A DNA stretch of 40,021 nucleotides, from the NCBI GenBank assembly GCA_007378955.1, contig VMGY01000009.1, forward strand, positions 1 through 40,021. Direction: 5' to 3'. Positions 16,613-24,477 of this stretch are shown in pieces. Each line of letters starts with the position of its first letter. The stretch's first letter is position 1. Source of the DNA: Parcubacteria group bacterium Athens0714_12 (GTDB lineage: Bacteria; Patescibacteriota; Patescibacteriia; UBA2591; VMGY01). The notes under the pieces were generated by a model that made no database searches, was not told where the DNA came from, and saw only the letters and a program-made list of their open reading frames with translations. A program made the translations under genes and the position numbers.

Positions 16613-16662
16613 TGTATACATTCATTGACATAATATATACAAATTGATATACTTTGTATACA
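16613..16662 (+). promoter_or_regulatory. fic promoter flanked by paired palindromic operators
   Basis: TTGACA (16625-16630), a 17-bp spacer and TATACT (16648-16653) with an upstream TG give a strong extended promoter. It is bracketed by two identical palindromes TGTATACA (16613-16620 and 16655-16662), 42 bp apart or about four helical turns, with a related TATATACA between them. The second palindrome covers the expected transcription start. This layout suggests repression by a dimeric regulator. Another extended -10 (TGATATAAT, 16550-16558) lies upstream with no clear gene after it. Confidence 0.55.
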
Positions 16663-16699
16663 TCATAAATAAGATGTAAACAAACTATATCTATTGATT

Positions 16700-17842
16700 A
16701 TGGAAAATACTAAAATAGGCGAGTTTAAGACACAAAAAGCCGGATTTAAAGCTTTTATTCCTAATCCTTTCCCCCCAAAGGAAAGTTTTAATTTTGCCGC
16801 AAAAATTTTAAAGAAGAACGATGAAGCCACCCATTTGCTTGGTAAGCTGGACGGAATAACAAAACTGCTTCCCGATTCAGATTTTTTTCTTCTGATGTAT
16901 TTGCGAAAAGATGCGGCTTCTTCAAGCCAGATTGAAGGAACAAGAGCGACGATGATTGACGCTATTATGGCGGAAGCGAAGATAAATGCCAACATTCCGG
17001 AAGATGTTGATGATATTCTGCATTATATTAAAGCTTTAAACTTTGGTATGAAGCGGATGACGAATGATAATTTTCCGATGATTTTACGTTTTATCAGGGA
17101 ATTGCATAAGCAACTTATGCAGACGGCTCGCGCCACTCATTTTTCTAATCCCGGAGAATTTAGAAAAAGCCAAAATTGGATTGGCGGCACGAGGCCAGAT
17201 AACGCGCGTTTTGTCCCGCCGCCGATTAATGAAATGAATTTCGCCCTTAATGATCTCGAGAGGTTTATTCATAAAGAGGATACAATTCCGACAGTAATAA
17301 AAGCGGGGATTATACATGCACAATTTGAAACAATTCACCCATTTTTAGATGGCAACGGAAGAACAGGAAGAATGCTTATTACTTTTTATCTTTGGAAGGA
17401 GGGTTATCTGGAAAAACCGGTTTTATTTTTGTCGTCTTTTTTCAAAAAACATCAAAAATTATATTACGAAAAATTATTCGGTTATCATAGCGGAAATGTA
17501 TCAGAATGGGTAGATTTTTTTCTTGATGGTGTCATAGAGATTGCTAATGAAGCTATAGATATTGTCGGAAAAATTATAGCTTTGTGCGAAAAGGATATTC
17601 TGAAAATTCAAAAACTAGGGAAACGCGCTTCAGAAAGTGCTGCTTTAGTGTTGCCAAAACTTTATGCCCAACCGGTTGTAAATATTAGCGTGATTCAAAA
17701 ATGGACCGGCTTTACCCGCGCTGGATCGCAGACGGTTGTTGATAGATTTATTAAGCTCGGGATCCTAACGCAAAAAGACAAAGACAAAAGATATGGCCAA
17801 TCCTACATTTATAAAGAATATATAGACATATTCAGCGAGTAA
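16700..17842 (+). CDS. Fic-domain protein (class II, N-terminal inhibitory helix)
   Basis: Fic enzymes transfer AMP (or a related nucleotide moiety) from a nucleotide onto a hydroxyl side chain of a target protein. In this 380-aa protein the inhibitory motif S-x-x-x-E-G is at S75-E79-G80 (SSQIEGTRAT), N-terminal to the Fic core, which defines class II. The catalytic loop HPFLDGNGRTGR spans H213-R224 and is complete. A Fic_N-like domain precedes it. The C-terminal 100 residues form a winged-helix-like region (VSVIQKWTGFTRAGSQTVVDRF-type helix-turn-helix, with NISVIQ at its start), which could bind DNA and autoregulate. An in-frame TTG at 16694 would add two residues; ATG 16700 is preferred. 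It lies between direct repeats of the valS 3' end, which suggests acquisition. No antitoxin gene is adjacent. Confidence 0.93.
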   Translation: MENTKIGEFKTQKAGFKAFIPNPFPPKESFNFAAKILKKNDEATHLLGKLDGITKLLPDSDFFLLMYLRKDAASSSQIEGTRATMIDAIMAEAKINANIPEDVDDILHYIKALNFGMKRMTNDNFPMILRFIRELHKQLMQTARATHFSNPGEFRKSQNWIGGTRPDNARFVPPPINEMNFALNDLERFIHKEDTIPTVIKAGIIHAQFETIHPFLDGNGRTGRMLITFYLWKEGYLEKPVLFLSSFFKKHQKLYYEKLFGYHSGNVSEWVDFFLDGVIEIANEAIDIVGKIIALCEKDILKIQKLGKRASESAALVLPKLYAQPVVNISVIQKWTGFTRAGSQTVVDRFIKLGILTQKDKDKRYGQSYIYKEYIDIFSE

Positions 17843-17899
17843 TAGGAGCTTTGGGATTCGAATACTCTCCTCTATCTCGCTTGTCTTCCACCCAAATTA

Positions 17900-17934
17900 A
17901 AAAACAGATTTTTAGAGAGCCTGTTTTTATTTTT
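17900..17934. terminator. Terminator between convergent fic and valS
   Basis: AAAAACAG (17900-17907) pairs with CTGTTTTT (17921-17928) across a 13-nt loop, followed by ATTTTTT. On the minus strand the complementary A/T tracts would also allow termination of valS. Confidence 0.5.
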
Positions 17935-17945
17935 TAGTTTCTAAT

Positions 17946-20024
17946 TTATTTTGGCCAGCTGGCGACGATTAGCATTCCATCTTCATGAGGCAGTTTCTGC
18001 CAGATTTCCTCGGTGATAAAAGGGATAAAAGGGTGAAGAAGTTTTAGAGAATTTGATAAAATATGCCAAAGGAGATATTGAGTGGATAATTTTTGTTTTT
18101 CGTTTTTAAGCTGATTTTTGGCGATTTCAATGTATTTGTCGCAGAATTCATGCCAAAAAAAATCATAAATTATTTCCGCTGATTGGGAAAAGCGGTATTT
18201 TTCTAAATTTTCAGAAACTTTTTTAATCGCGCTTTCTAATTTTTTAAGGATTAGTTTGTCTTCTTTGCTTAAATTTTTAAATTTTTTCAATTTTAATTCA
18301 GGAAAATTTTTAGATTCCATTCCAAGATTAAACATTACAAATCTACTGGCGTTCCAGATTTTGTTGCAGAATTTTTTGCCCATCACAATATTATCTTCAA
18401 TAAAATGAATATCTTGATTTCCCGTAATTTGCCAGGCAAGGCCGAAGCGAACGGCATCGGCGCCGTATTTTCCAATTAATTCTAAAGGGTCAACGCCAGT
18501 GCCCAAAGATTTTGACATTCTTTTGCCGTCAATATTAAGAACCGTGGGGTGGACAAAAACTTCTTTAAAGGGAATTTTTTTTGTAAATTCTAAACTGGAA
18601 AAAATCATTCTCGCCACCCATAAGTTAATAATATCTCTAGCAGTGGAAAGAACAGTGGTCGGATAATATTCTTTTAAAAGCTCTGTTTTTTCCGGCCAGC
18701 CAAGTGTGGCGAAAGGCCAGAGAGCGGAACTAAACCAAGTATCCAAAACATCATCAACTCCTTCCAAAGGAATTTTATGTCCCCACCAGATTTGCCGGGA
18801 AATACACCAATCTTTAATATTATTAAGCCAGTCAAAATACGACTTTTCAAATCTTTTGGGAATAAATTTTATTTCTCCGCTTTTTACGGCTTTAATCGCT
18901 TTTTTCGCCAACTCATCCATTTTTAAAAACCATTGGTGGCTTGGCATCGGCTCAATCAAAGAAGAGCATCGGTAGCAGTATGGCCGAGAATGGGTGTATT
19001 CTTCGGTTTTTTCCAAAAGTCCCTGTTTTTCCAATTCTTCCAATACTTTCGCGCGGCATTGCAGAGGAGTCATTCCGGAACAAATTTTTGACTCATCGGT
19101 CATTAAGCCGTCTTGGCCGATAATTTTCGGCGCCTCCAAATTATGTCTTTGGCCGATTTCCCAGTCAGCCGGGTCGTGGCTCGGCGTTACTTTAACCGCG
19201 CCGGTGCCGAAATTCAAATCAACCGCCCGGTCGGCGATAATGGGAATTTCTTTGTTTAAAATCGGCAGGATTAGTTTTTCTCCAACCAAATCTTTATATC
19301 TTTTATCTTTCGGGTTGACGGCCACGGCCGTGTCGCCCAGCATGGTTTCCGGCCGGGTGGTGGCGACGATGACACATTTATTCGGCGAAGATTTCAGTAA
19401 ATATTTAATGTGCCATAATTTCCCCTTTTCCTCTTTATAATTCAATTCCAAATCAGACAAGCTTGTTCGGCATCTCGGGCACCAGTTAACCACTCTTTCT
19501 CCTTCGTAAATCCAGCCTTTTTTGTAATAATATTTAAAAGCGATTTCTACCGCTTTCGCGTAGTCTTTATCCATGGTGAATCTTGTTTTTGACCAATCGC
19601 AGGAACAGCCTAATTTTTTAAATTGATTTAAAATAATATCCCCGTATTCTTTTTTCCATTGCCAAACTTTTTCAATAAATTTTTCTTTTCCCAAATCAAA
19701 TCTAGTCAACCCCTCTTTTTTTAATTGTTTTTCCACCACGTTTTGCGTGGCAATGCCGGCATGGTCAGTGCCAGGGATCCATAAAGTTTTAAAGCCGCGC
19801 ATTCTTTTGTAGCGGATTAAAGTATCCTGGATGATCGCGTTTAAAGCATGTCCCATATGCAAAGAGCCGGTGATGTTCGGCGGCGGGATGGCGATTGTAA
19901 AAGATTTTTTATTTTTTTTGGCCGGCAAATTTTCCGGATTAAAATAACCGGACTTTTCCCAAAGCCGGTATATTTTTTCTTCGGTTAAATTCGGCTGATA
20001 TGTTTTTTCTAATTCGCTTGACAT
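17946..20024 (-). CDS. valS: Valyl-tRNA synthetase, compact form
   Basis: Class I synthetase charging tRNA-Val. The HIGH motif is HMGH (residues 56-59 in NITGSLHMGHALN), the KMSKS motif is KRMSKSLGTGVDP, and the CP1 editing domain is present (TTRPETMLGDTAVAV...GTGAVKVTPSHDPADWE). DTWFSSALWPFATLGWP is also canonical. At 692 aa it is much shorter than most bacterial ValS (about 850-950). It ends directly after TEEIWQKLPHEDGMLIVASW, so the usual C-terminal extension and coiled coil are absent. The segment between WWGHKIP and DVLDTW is only a few residues, missing the usual zinc-binding insertion. A TTG at 20030 would add two residues; ATG 20024 is preferred. Its 3' end is duplicated beyond fic. 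Confidence 0.95.
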   Translation of the reverse strand: MSSELEKTYQPNLTEEKIYRLWEKSGYFNPENLPAKKNKKSFTIAIPPPNITGSLHMGHALNAIIQDTLIRYKRMRGFKTLWIPGTDHAGIATQNVVEKQLKKEGLTRFDLGKEKFIEKVWQWKKEYGDIILNQFKKLGCSCDWSKTRFTMDKDYAKAVEIAFKYYYKKGWIYEGERVVNWCPRCRTSLSDLELNYKEEKGKLWHIKYLLKSSPNKCVIVATTRPETMLGDTAVAVNPKDKRYKDLVGEKLILPILNKEIPIIADRAVDLNFGTGAVKVTPSHDPADWEIGQRHNLEAPKIIGQDGLMTDESKICSGMTPLQCRAKVLEELEKQGLLEKTEEYTHSRPYCYRCSSLIEPMPSHQWFLKMDELAKKAIKAVKSGEIKFIPKRFEKSYFDWLNNIKDWCISRQIWWGHKIPLEGVDDVLDTWFSSALWPFATLGWPEKTELLKEYYPTTVLSTARDIINLWVARMIFSSLEFTKKIPFKEVFVHPTVLNIDGKRMSKSLGTGVDPLELIGKYGADAVRFGLAWQITGNQDIHFIEDNIVMGKKFCNKIWNASRFVMFNLGMESKNFPELKLKKFKNLSKEDKLILKKLESAIKKVSENLEKYRFSQSAEIIYDFFWHEFCDKYIEIAKNQLKNEKQKLSTQYLLWHILSNSLKLLHPFIPFITEEIWQKLPHEDGMLIVASWPK
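17951..17976 (-). repeat. valS 3'-end direct repeat (proximal copy)
   Basis: The last codons of valS (encoding LIVASW) are the in-gene member of the direct-repeat pair whose other copy is at 16481-16506. The mismatches are at 17955 and 17973 only. Confidence 0.8.
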
Positions 20025-20097
20025 AAACAATGATTAGTTCTAAGCTAAAATATTATTTATTTTAACACATTAACAAATAAAAGAAAAGGGGGGCGCC

Positions 20098-20382
20098 ATG
20101 ATGGATTGCATGGGAGTTTTTAATTTTTTAAAGGAGGGATTTGCTTATAGCTCTAAAACAGAAGAAGTTTTAAAGCATGTTTTAGGGTGCCAGGATGATT
20201 TATGCAGTGAAGTAGAAACGGCTCTAATGGAGTTTTTTGAGGCAGTTTCTTGGGATATCAGAGGAGAAAAAGGGCAGGCAAAAAGAGTAGCTTATGAAGC
20301 GGCGCAAAGACTGAGTAAAACCATAAAAGCTATTGAAGGAGACCAACAAAAAACAAAAGAACAAAATGCCGTGAAAGTTTAA
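20098..20382 (+). CDS. Small soluble hypothetical protein with strong ribosome binding site
   Basis: A 94-aa predicted helical protein (starts MMDCMGVFNFLKEGFAYSS) with four cysteines or fewer, no membrane span and no recognised domain. It is unusual here because its start is preceded by AAAAGGGGGGCGCC, a strong Shine-Dalgarno, which most neighbours lack. A second ATG immediately follows (20101), and either could be used. It is a single-gene unit, divergent from valS and closed by a good terminator. No function can be assigned. By its initiation signals it belongs with the SPFH module and the DksA-like gene. Confidence 0.75.
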   Translation: MMDCMGVFNFLKEGFAYSSKTEEVLKHVLGCQDDLCSEVETALMEFFEAVSWDIRGEKGQAKRVAYEAAQRLSKTIKAIEGDQQKTKEQNAVKV

Positions 20383-20395
20383 AATTAATTAAACG

Positions 20396-20424
20396 GGCTC
20401 GCGCAAATATACGCGAGCCTTTTT
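20396..20424. terminator. Terminator between the small gene and tsaE
   Basis: GGCTCGCG (20396-20403) pairs with CGCGAGCC (20412-20419) across an 8-nt loop, followed by TTTTT. It lies between two convergent genes and may serve both. Confidence 0.88.
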
Positions 20425-20863
20425 ATTTTAGAAAATTAATAAAAACATCCCGTCGATTTTCTTTTTTGCCGGTTTTTAAATTTATTTCAATTCTGTTTTT
20501 AGGCAGAATTTTTTTTATTTTTTCCGCCCATTCAATGGCGCAAGTAGTATTTTTTTGCCCTAAAAATTCTAAAACGCCGATATTTAGCAAGTCTTGGAAA
20601 TTTTCAATTCTATAAGCGTCTATATGGCATAATCGTTTGATATTGGATTTGGGATTTTTGGTTTGATAAATTTTCATTAAAACAAAAGTCGGGCTGTTAA
20701 CATTTTTTTTGACGCCTAAAGATTTTGCCAAACTTTTAACAAAAACTGTTTTACCCGCTCCTAATTCGCCTGATAAAGCGATTACCTCCCCGCCTTTTAA
20801 TTTTTTGGCTATTTCGCCGGCTATTTTTTGAGTTTGTTTTATGTTTTTATTTAAGTGTTTCAT
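20423..20863 (-). CDS. tsaE: tRNA threonylcarbamoyladenosine biosynthesis ATPase TsaE
   Basis: P-loop ATPase that works with TsaD and TsaB to place the t6A modification on A37 of ANN-decoding tRNAs. Walker A GELGAGKT (about residues 33-40), [10 protein letters not shown] and [13 protein letters not shown], and [12 protein letters not shown] near the C-terminus are family hallmarks. At 146 aa it is normal length. Its start overlaps the tsaD stop by 4 nt, so the pair is translationally coupled. TsaB is not in the window. Confidence 0.94.
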   Translation of the reverse strand: MKHLNKNIKQTQKIAGEIAKKLKGGEVIALSGELGAGKTVFVKSLAKSLGVKKNVNSPTFVLMKIYQTKNPKSNIKRLCHIDAYRIENFQDLLNIGVLEFLGQKNTTCAIEWAEKIKKILPKNRIEINLKTGKKENRRDVFINFLK

Positions 20864-21993
20864 AATTCTAAATTAGGGTCGGTTTTTATTTTTTGCCAAT
20901 CAGAAAAATCTTTTTTTGCGATATGGAAATAAGCGGCCGCGCCGATCATTGCCGCGTTGTCAGTGCAAAATTTTAATTCAGGAATAAATAAATTTACTTC
21001 AGGCAAATTTATTGCGGTTTGTTTTTTTAAATCCTCGCGCAGTTTTTTATTGGCCACCACGCCGCCGCCTAAAATAATACTTTTGACTTTATATTCTTTG
21101 GCCGCCCTAATAGTTTTTTCTATTAAAACATCAACAACTGCCTGTTGAAAAGACGCGCAAAAATCCTCCAAAAAATTTTTCGGCTTTGATTTTATTTTTC
21201 GCGATTGGTAAAGCGCCGCGGTTTTCAGGCCGGAAAAACTGAAATTATAATTTTTTGTTTTTGACATCGGTCGGGGCAAGTTGTATTTATAAGGATTTCC
21301 GCTTTCAGCCAATTTAGAAATAATCGGACCGCCCGGGTAGCCGATATTTAATAGCTTGGCAACTTTATCAAAGCATTCGCCGGCTGCGTCGTCTAAAGTT
21401 TGCCCGATTTTTTGATACTTTAAATGATTTTTCATTAAAACTAATTCCGTATGCCCGCCGGAAACAACTAAGCAAAGAGCGGGAAATTTAACATTTTTGT
21501 CATTGCGAGGAGTGATGACTTTTTCTTTGTCATTGCGAGGAGCCTCAGCAGAGGCGACGAAGCAATCCCGAGGATGAGCGAAGAGGATTACTCCGTCGCG
21601 CGGTTTGCCATCTCCTCTGTCTGTCAGCCAATTGGCGTAGATATGTCCTTCTAAGTGATTTACCGCGATTAAAGGTTTTTGCCAAACATAAGACAATGTT
21701 TTCGCGGTTTCCACGCCGACTAAAAGAGAAGTGATTAAGCCCGGACCGTTTGTCACGGCCAAATAATCTATTTTTAAATTTTTAGGCAAATTTTTTAAAG
21801 ATTTTTCTATTAAAGGAATAATAATTTCAAGATGTTTTCTGGCCGCGACTTCCGGCACGATACCACCATATTTTCTATGGATATTAGTTTGCGAAGAAAC
21901 TAAATTAGATAAAATATTAAAAGAGCCGTTTTTCGCTTCCAATAAGCAAAGAGCTGTTTCGTCACAGGATGTTTCTATGGCTAAAATAATCAT
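20860..21993 (-). CDS. tsaD: tRNA N6-adenosine threonylcarbamoyltransferase TsaD, with an in-frame repeat insertion
   Basis: Catalytic subunit of t6A synthesis in the ASKHA fold. The N-terminus ILAIETSCDETALCLLE, the metal-binding HLEGH (residues 113-117), LVVSGGHTELV and LGGGVVANKKLRE are canonical. Between YANW (about 121) and FPALCLVVSGGHTE (about 170) there are roughly 47 residues foreign to the family (containing HPRDCFVASAEAPRNDKEK), encoded by the palindromic repeat at 21490-21630. Removing them brings the 377-aa protein to the usual 335 or so. The reading frame is intact, so the enzyme may tolerate a surface loop. An extended -10 lies 8 nt before the ATG. Confidence 0.94.
   Translation of the reverse strand: MIILAIETSCDETALCLLEAKNGSFNILSNLVSSQTNIHRKYGGIVPEVAARKHLEIIIPLIEKSLKNLPKNLKIDYLAVTNGPGLITSLLVGVETAKTLSYVWQKPLIAVNHLEGHIYANWLTDRGDGKPRDGVILFAHPRDCFVASAEAPRNDKEKVITPRNDKNVKFPALCLVVSGGHTELVLMKNHLKYQKIGQTLDDAAGECFDKVAKLLNIGYPGGPIISKLAESGNPYKYNLPRPMSKTKNYNFSFSGLKTAALYQSRKIKSKPKNFLEDFCASFQQAVVDVLIEKTIRAAKEYKVKSIILGGGVVANKKLREDLKKQTAINLPEVNLFIPELKFCTDNAAMIGAAAYFHIAKKDFSDWQKIKTDPNLEL
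21490..21630. repeat. Palindromic repeat inserted in frame in tsaD
   Basis: Two direct copies of TTTGTCATTGCGAGGAG (ending 21512 and 21542) are followed by the complementary words GCGACGAAGCAATC and further inverted segments (GAGGATGAGCGAAGAGGATT). The TCATTGCGAGGAG...GAAGCAATC pair is a widespread dispersed bacterial palindrome. Here it adds about 47 codons without breaking the frame. Confidence 0.8.
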
Positions 21994-22001
21994 ATTTGTT
22001 C

Positions 22002-22010
22002 ATCATAGCA
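22002..22010 (-). promoter_or_regulatory. Extended -10 promoter of tsaD-tsaE
   Basis: On the minus strand TGCTATGAT (22010-22002) matches the extended -10, one base from TATAAT. It lies 8 nt before the tsaD ATG, so the mRNA is probably leaderless. Confidence 0.5.
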
Positions 22011-22023
22011 TATTATTTTGGAG

Positions 22024-22052
22024 TTGACAAAATCAAAAAAATCTGTTATGTT
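22024..22052 (+). promoter_or_regulatory. Promoter of the SPFH-like module
   Basis: A perfect TTGACA (22024-22029), a 17-bp spacer and TATGTT (22047-22052) with an upstream TG. The leader of about 60 nt is purine-rich and contains AAAAGGAGGGAGG (from 22061) as well as the true ribosome binding site AGAAGGAGG before 22121. Confidence 0.6.
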
Positions 22053-22120
22053 TTATGAATAAAAAAGGAGGGAGGTTCTTTACAATTAAATTTAAACCGT
22101 AAAACGAGAAGGAGGTTGAA

Positions 22121-23386
22121 ATGTTGATTTTTGAATTATTTTTGATTATCGGTTCGGTTGTTTTGATTTGGGTTGATTGCGAAATTCTGATTAGAAAATG
22201 GGCTGATAAAGGAATTTTTTCTGTCAGAATTCCCCAAAATACAGTTTTGGCTATTATGCGGGATAAAAAGTTGCTTTTAATGTTATTTGCTCCTACGGGG
22301 AAATTAGACTACTGGCGAGATTTTTGTCTTAAAAAAAACAAAGAAGCGGGAAGAGAAAAGTTTGTCATAGTGGATAAACCTGGCGGGCTTGTCGCGATTG
22401 GTTGGCCATGGAAAAATTCTGTTTATGAATGGTACAAGACAAAAACAGATAAAGATAGAATAGTGAATGCTCTTCATTCTGTTGATTTGGCTGAATTTAT
22501 TTTAATTTGGCCGTCTGCTGATCCAGCCGCGAAAGTTAATGACCCAAATGGAATACCAAATTATGAATCAGGCGATCGAATTGAGATAAGATCTAGTTTG
22601 ATATACACCGGAGCCGTGAGGGATCCTGAAAAATTTCTTTTCAACATAGGAAATCCTCCCCATGACGCGTTAAAAGACACAATTCGACCTATTTGGTTGG
22701 AAACAATCGGAGGGATGACTTTTTATAAGTATGCGCAACAAGTAGAGAGTGAAAAAAAGATTGCCGAAGAATTAAAGCCCGAGATAATACAATTATGCAA
22801 TAGAAATTTAAGAATCGCCTTAGGAATTTTAACGAAAAAAGGCGAGGAATGGGCAGATCCTGCCGCCGAAGAATACAAAAAAACTATCATAGCAAAAATT
22901 GAGGAAAGTTGGGGAATATGGAGTAAGGACATCAGGGTGGGAGACATAGAAGAAGTTAATAAAGCCATACGCGATGCTATGGCTGGGCAGGTAGTGGAAA
23001 GAGCGGGAGCGATAGCAACAGTGGAGAGGGCCCAGGGACAAGCAAGGTCGAGAGAAATTTTGGCGGATGTCGGCCTGTACGAACGTAAAAAAGAAGGAGA
23101 AGGAATAGCAGCCATTATTAGCAGTAGAATAGAAGCTTATGCTGGTGGTGATAAAAGTGTCTTAGCAAAAGAGCGGGCATCGGAAAGAGTTTTGACGGAT
23201 AGATACTACGAACTATTAAAAGGAATGTCCGCTGAAGGCAGGCAACTTTTTTATCAAATTCCTAACTTGCCCCAAAGAGACCAGAATATAATGTATGATT
23301 TTTTGGAAAAAGCCAAGAAAAATCCCGCGTTAGCTGAAATAATTCCTGAATTTATCACGAAGTTTTTCGAGAAAGGGGGTAAGTGA
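22121..23386 (+). CDS. SPFH/band 7-like membrane-associated protein
   Basis: A 421-aa protein with one N-terminal membrane segment (LIFELFLIIGSVVLIW). A beta-rich SPFH-like region follows to about residue 210 (SVRIPQNTVLAIMRDKK, GLVAIGWPWKN, DRIEIRSSLIYTG). The long helical stalk is rich in Ala, Glu and Arg (VVERAGAIATVERAQGQARS), typical of stomatin/flotillin-type proteins that oligomerise on membranes. Assignment to SPFH is by pattern and is moderately sure. The start has a near-perfect Shine-Dalgarno (AAGGAGG). It overlaps the next membrane gene by one base (TGATG), so the two probably form a complex. Its function is unknown. Confidence 0.75.
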   Translation: MLIFELFLIIGSVVLIWVDCEILIRKWADKGIFSVRIPQNTVLAIMRDKKLLLMLFAPTGKLDYWRDFCLKKNKEAGREKFVIVDKPGGLVAIGWPWKNSVYEWYKTKTDKDRIVNALHSVDLAEFILIWPSADPAAKVNDPNGIPNYESGDRIEIRSSLIYTGAVRDPEKFLFNIGNPPHDALKDTIRPIWLETIGGMTFYKYAQQVESEKKIAEELKPEIIQLCNRNLRIALGILTKKGEEWADPAAEEYKKTIIAKIEESWGIWSKDIRVGDIEEVNKAIRDAMAGQVVERAGAIATVERAQGQARSREILADVGLYERKKEGEGIAAIISSRIEAYAGGDKSVLAKERASERVLTDRYYELLKGMSAEGRQLFYQIPNLPQRDQNIMYDFLEKAKKNPALAEIIPEFITKFFEKGGK

Positions 23387-24003
23387 TGGAATTAATATTG
23401 ATTTGGGAGTGGATTAAGGTAAGAATTGGCGCGGTAAAAATTTATTTAAAAAGAAAGGCGATAGAAACCGCGGCAGAGATTAATAAATTTTTACCCGGGA
23501 TGAAATTTTTTCCGGCAATAAAGGAAAAAATAAAAAAAGTTGGCTTGGTAAAAATTTACTTTACGGCGGCAATTGTTTTGTTTATTAGCTTGTTTTTAGT
23601 CGTCGGTGAAAAAGTATTTTTTTGGGGAATTGTTTTTATGGTTTTGACTTTAATTATTTTGAGCCAGTTGATAAGAACTTTTTCCGAAAAAAAAGTGGAA
23701 GACGGGAAAACGAAATATGAAAACAGTATGCTAGTAAAAATCAATCTATGCGTCGTAGCAAGCTCACTTTTTTTTATCACCTTTTTTATTTTACAGGAAA
23801 AAGGAGGCGTGGATTGGCTCAAAGAAATGATGCCTATGTTTAACTCCTCGGTGATTGAAAGGCCTTTAATAACAGCCATTAGAAACGAGGAAAAAAAAGA
23901 GCTTTTAAGGGCGGCAAGTCCGGCAGTATTGGTTGTTATCGGCATAATTATTTTTTATGCCATAAAATACGGCATAAAAAAGAAAGAAAGGAAAAAGAAC
24001 TAA
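23386..24003 (+). CDS. Membrane partner of the SPFH-like protein
   Basis: A 205-aa protein with about four membrane segments: IYFTAAIVLFISLFLVVGE, FFWGIVFMVLTLIILS, INLCVVASSLFFITFFIL and VLVVIGIIIFYAIKYG. It has an amphipathic N-terminal helix and a basic C-terminal tail (KKKERKKN). A GTG at 23383 is in frame, but the ATG at 23386, 8 nt after the AAAGGGGG ribosome binding site, is preferred. The TGA stop of the upstream gene overlaps it. No known family is recognised. The close coupling parallels NfeD-type partners of SPFH proteins, but no NfeD motif is visible. Confidence 0.75.
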   Translation: MELILIWEWIKVRIGAVKIYLKRKAIETAAEINKFLPGMKFFPAIKEKIKKVGLVKIYFTAAIVLFISLFLVVGEKVFFWGIVFMVLTLIILSQLIRTFSEKKVEDGKTKYENSMLVKINLCVVASSLFFITFFILQEKGGVDWLKEMMPMFNSSVIERPLITAIRNEEKKELLRAASPAVLVVIGIIIFYAIKYGIKKKERKKN

Positions 24004-24015
24004 AACAAAAAAAGA

Positions 24016-24041
24016 GCAGGTGAAAATAGCCTGCCCTTTTT
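24016..24041 (+). terminator. Terminator after the SPFH module
   Basis: GCAGG (24016-24020) and CCTGC (24030-24034) form a short stem across a 9-nt loop, followed by CCTTTTT. Confidence 0.65.
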
Positions 24042-24069
24042 ATTTATTATTACAAGAAATAATGTTTTT

Positions 24070-24471
24070 CTATCTTCCTTCCTTAATCGCTTTTTTAACC
24101 AAAGCGTCCGCTTCTTTATTTTTTTCTCTGGGGATATGATGAAAATTTATTTTCTTGAAACCTTGGCTCAAATTCCACGCTTTAATAAATAACAGTCCCA
24201 AATCTTTGTCTTTAACTTTATATTCCCTGTTTAATTGCTTGACTACTAATTCGCTGTCCAAATAACAATCTATTTCTTGCGCTTCCATTTTTTTCGCTTT
24301 TTCCAGCGCTAAAATTAATGCCTGATATTCCGCTTGATTATTGGTTGTTTCGCCGATATATTTTGAATATTCAGCGATGATTTTATTTTCTTGGTCGCGG
24401 ATAACAACGCCAATACCCGCTGGTCCCGGATTGCCTGAAGCGCCTCCATCAGTATATGTTTTTAGTTTCAT
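24070..24471 (-). CDS. rnhA: Ribonuclease H (type I-like)
   Basis: Cleaves RNA in RNA-DNA hybrids using two metal ions. The acidic quartet is visible: D8 (YTDGGASGNPGPAGIG), E48 (TNNQAEYQALILAL), D72 (CYLDSELVVKQL) and D122 (NKEADALVKKA). At 133 aa it is the compact RNase HI of the archaeal/Bacillus YpdQ style, without the basic protrusion of E. coli RnhA. The family A repeat begins 7 nt upstream of its start, so any promoter must lie in the repeat or the gene is read through from mutM. Confidence 0.92.
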   Translation of the reverse strand: MKLKTYTDGGASGNPGPAGIGVVIRDQENKIIAEYSKYIGETTNNQAEYQALILALEKAKKMEAQEIDCYLDSELVVKQLNREYKVKDKDLGLLFIKAWNLSQGFKKINFHHIPREKNKEADALVKKAIKEGR

Positions 24472-24477
24472 ATTATT

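Noticed and set aside
17846-17890. TTCGAAT near fic resembling a tRNA T-loop
   Set aside because: The flanking bases cannot form a T-stem and no acceptor or anticodon arm is present.
22055-22102. A 15-codon ORF in the leader of the SPFH module
   Set aside because: Its ATG begins 3 nt after the -10 box, so it would lie upstream of the expected transcription start.
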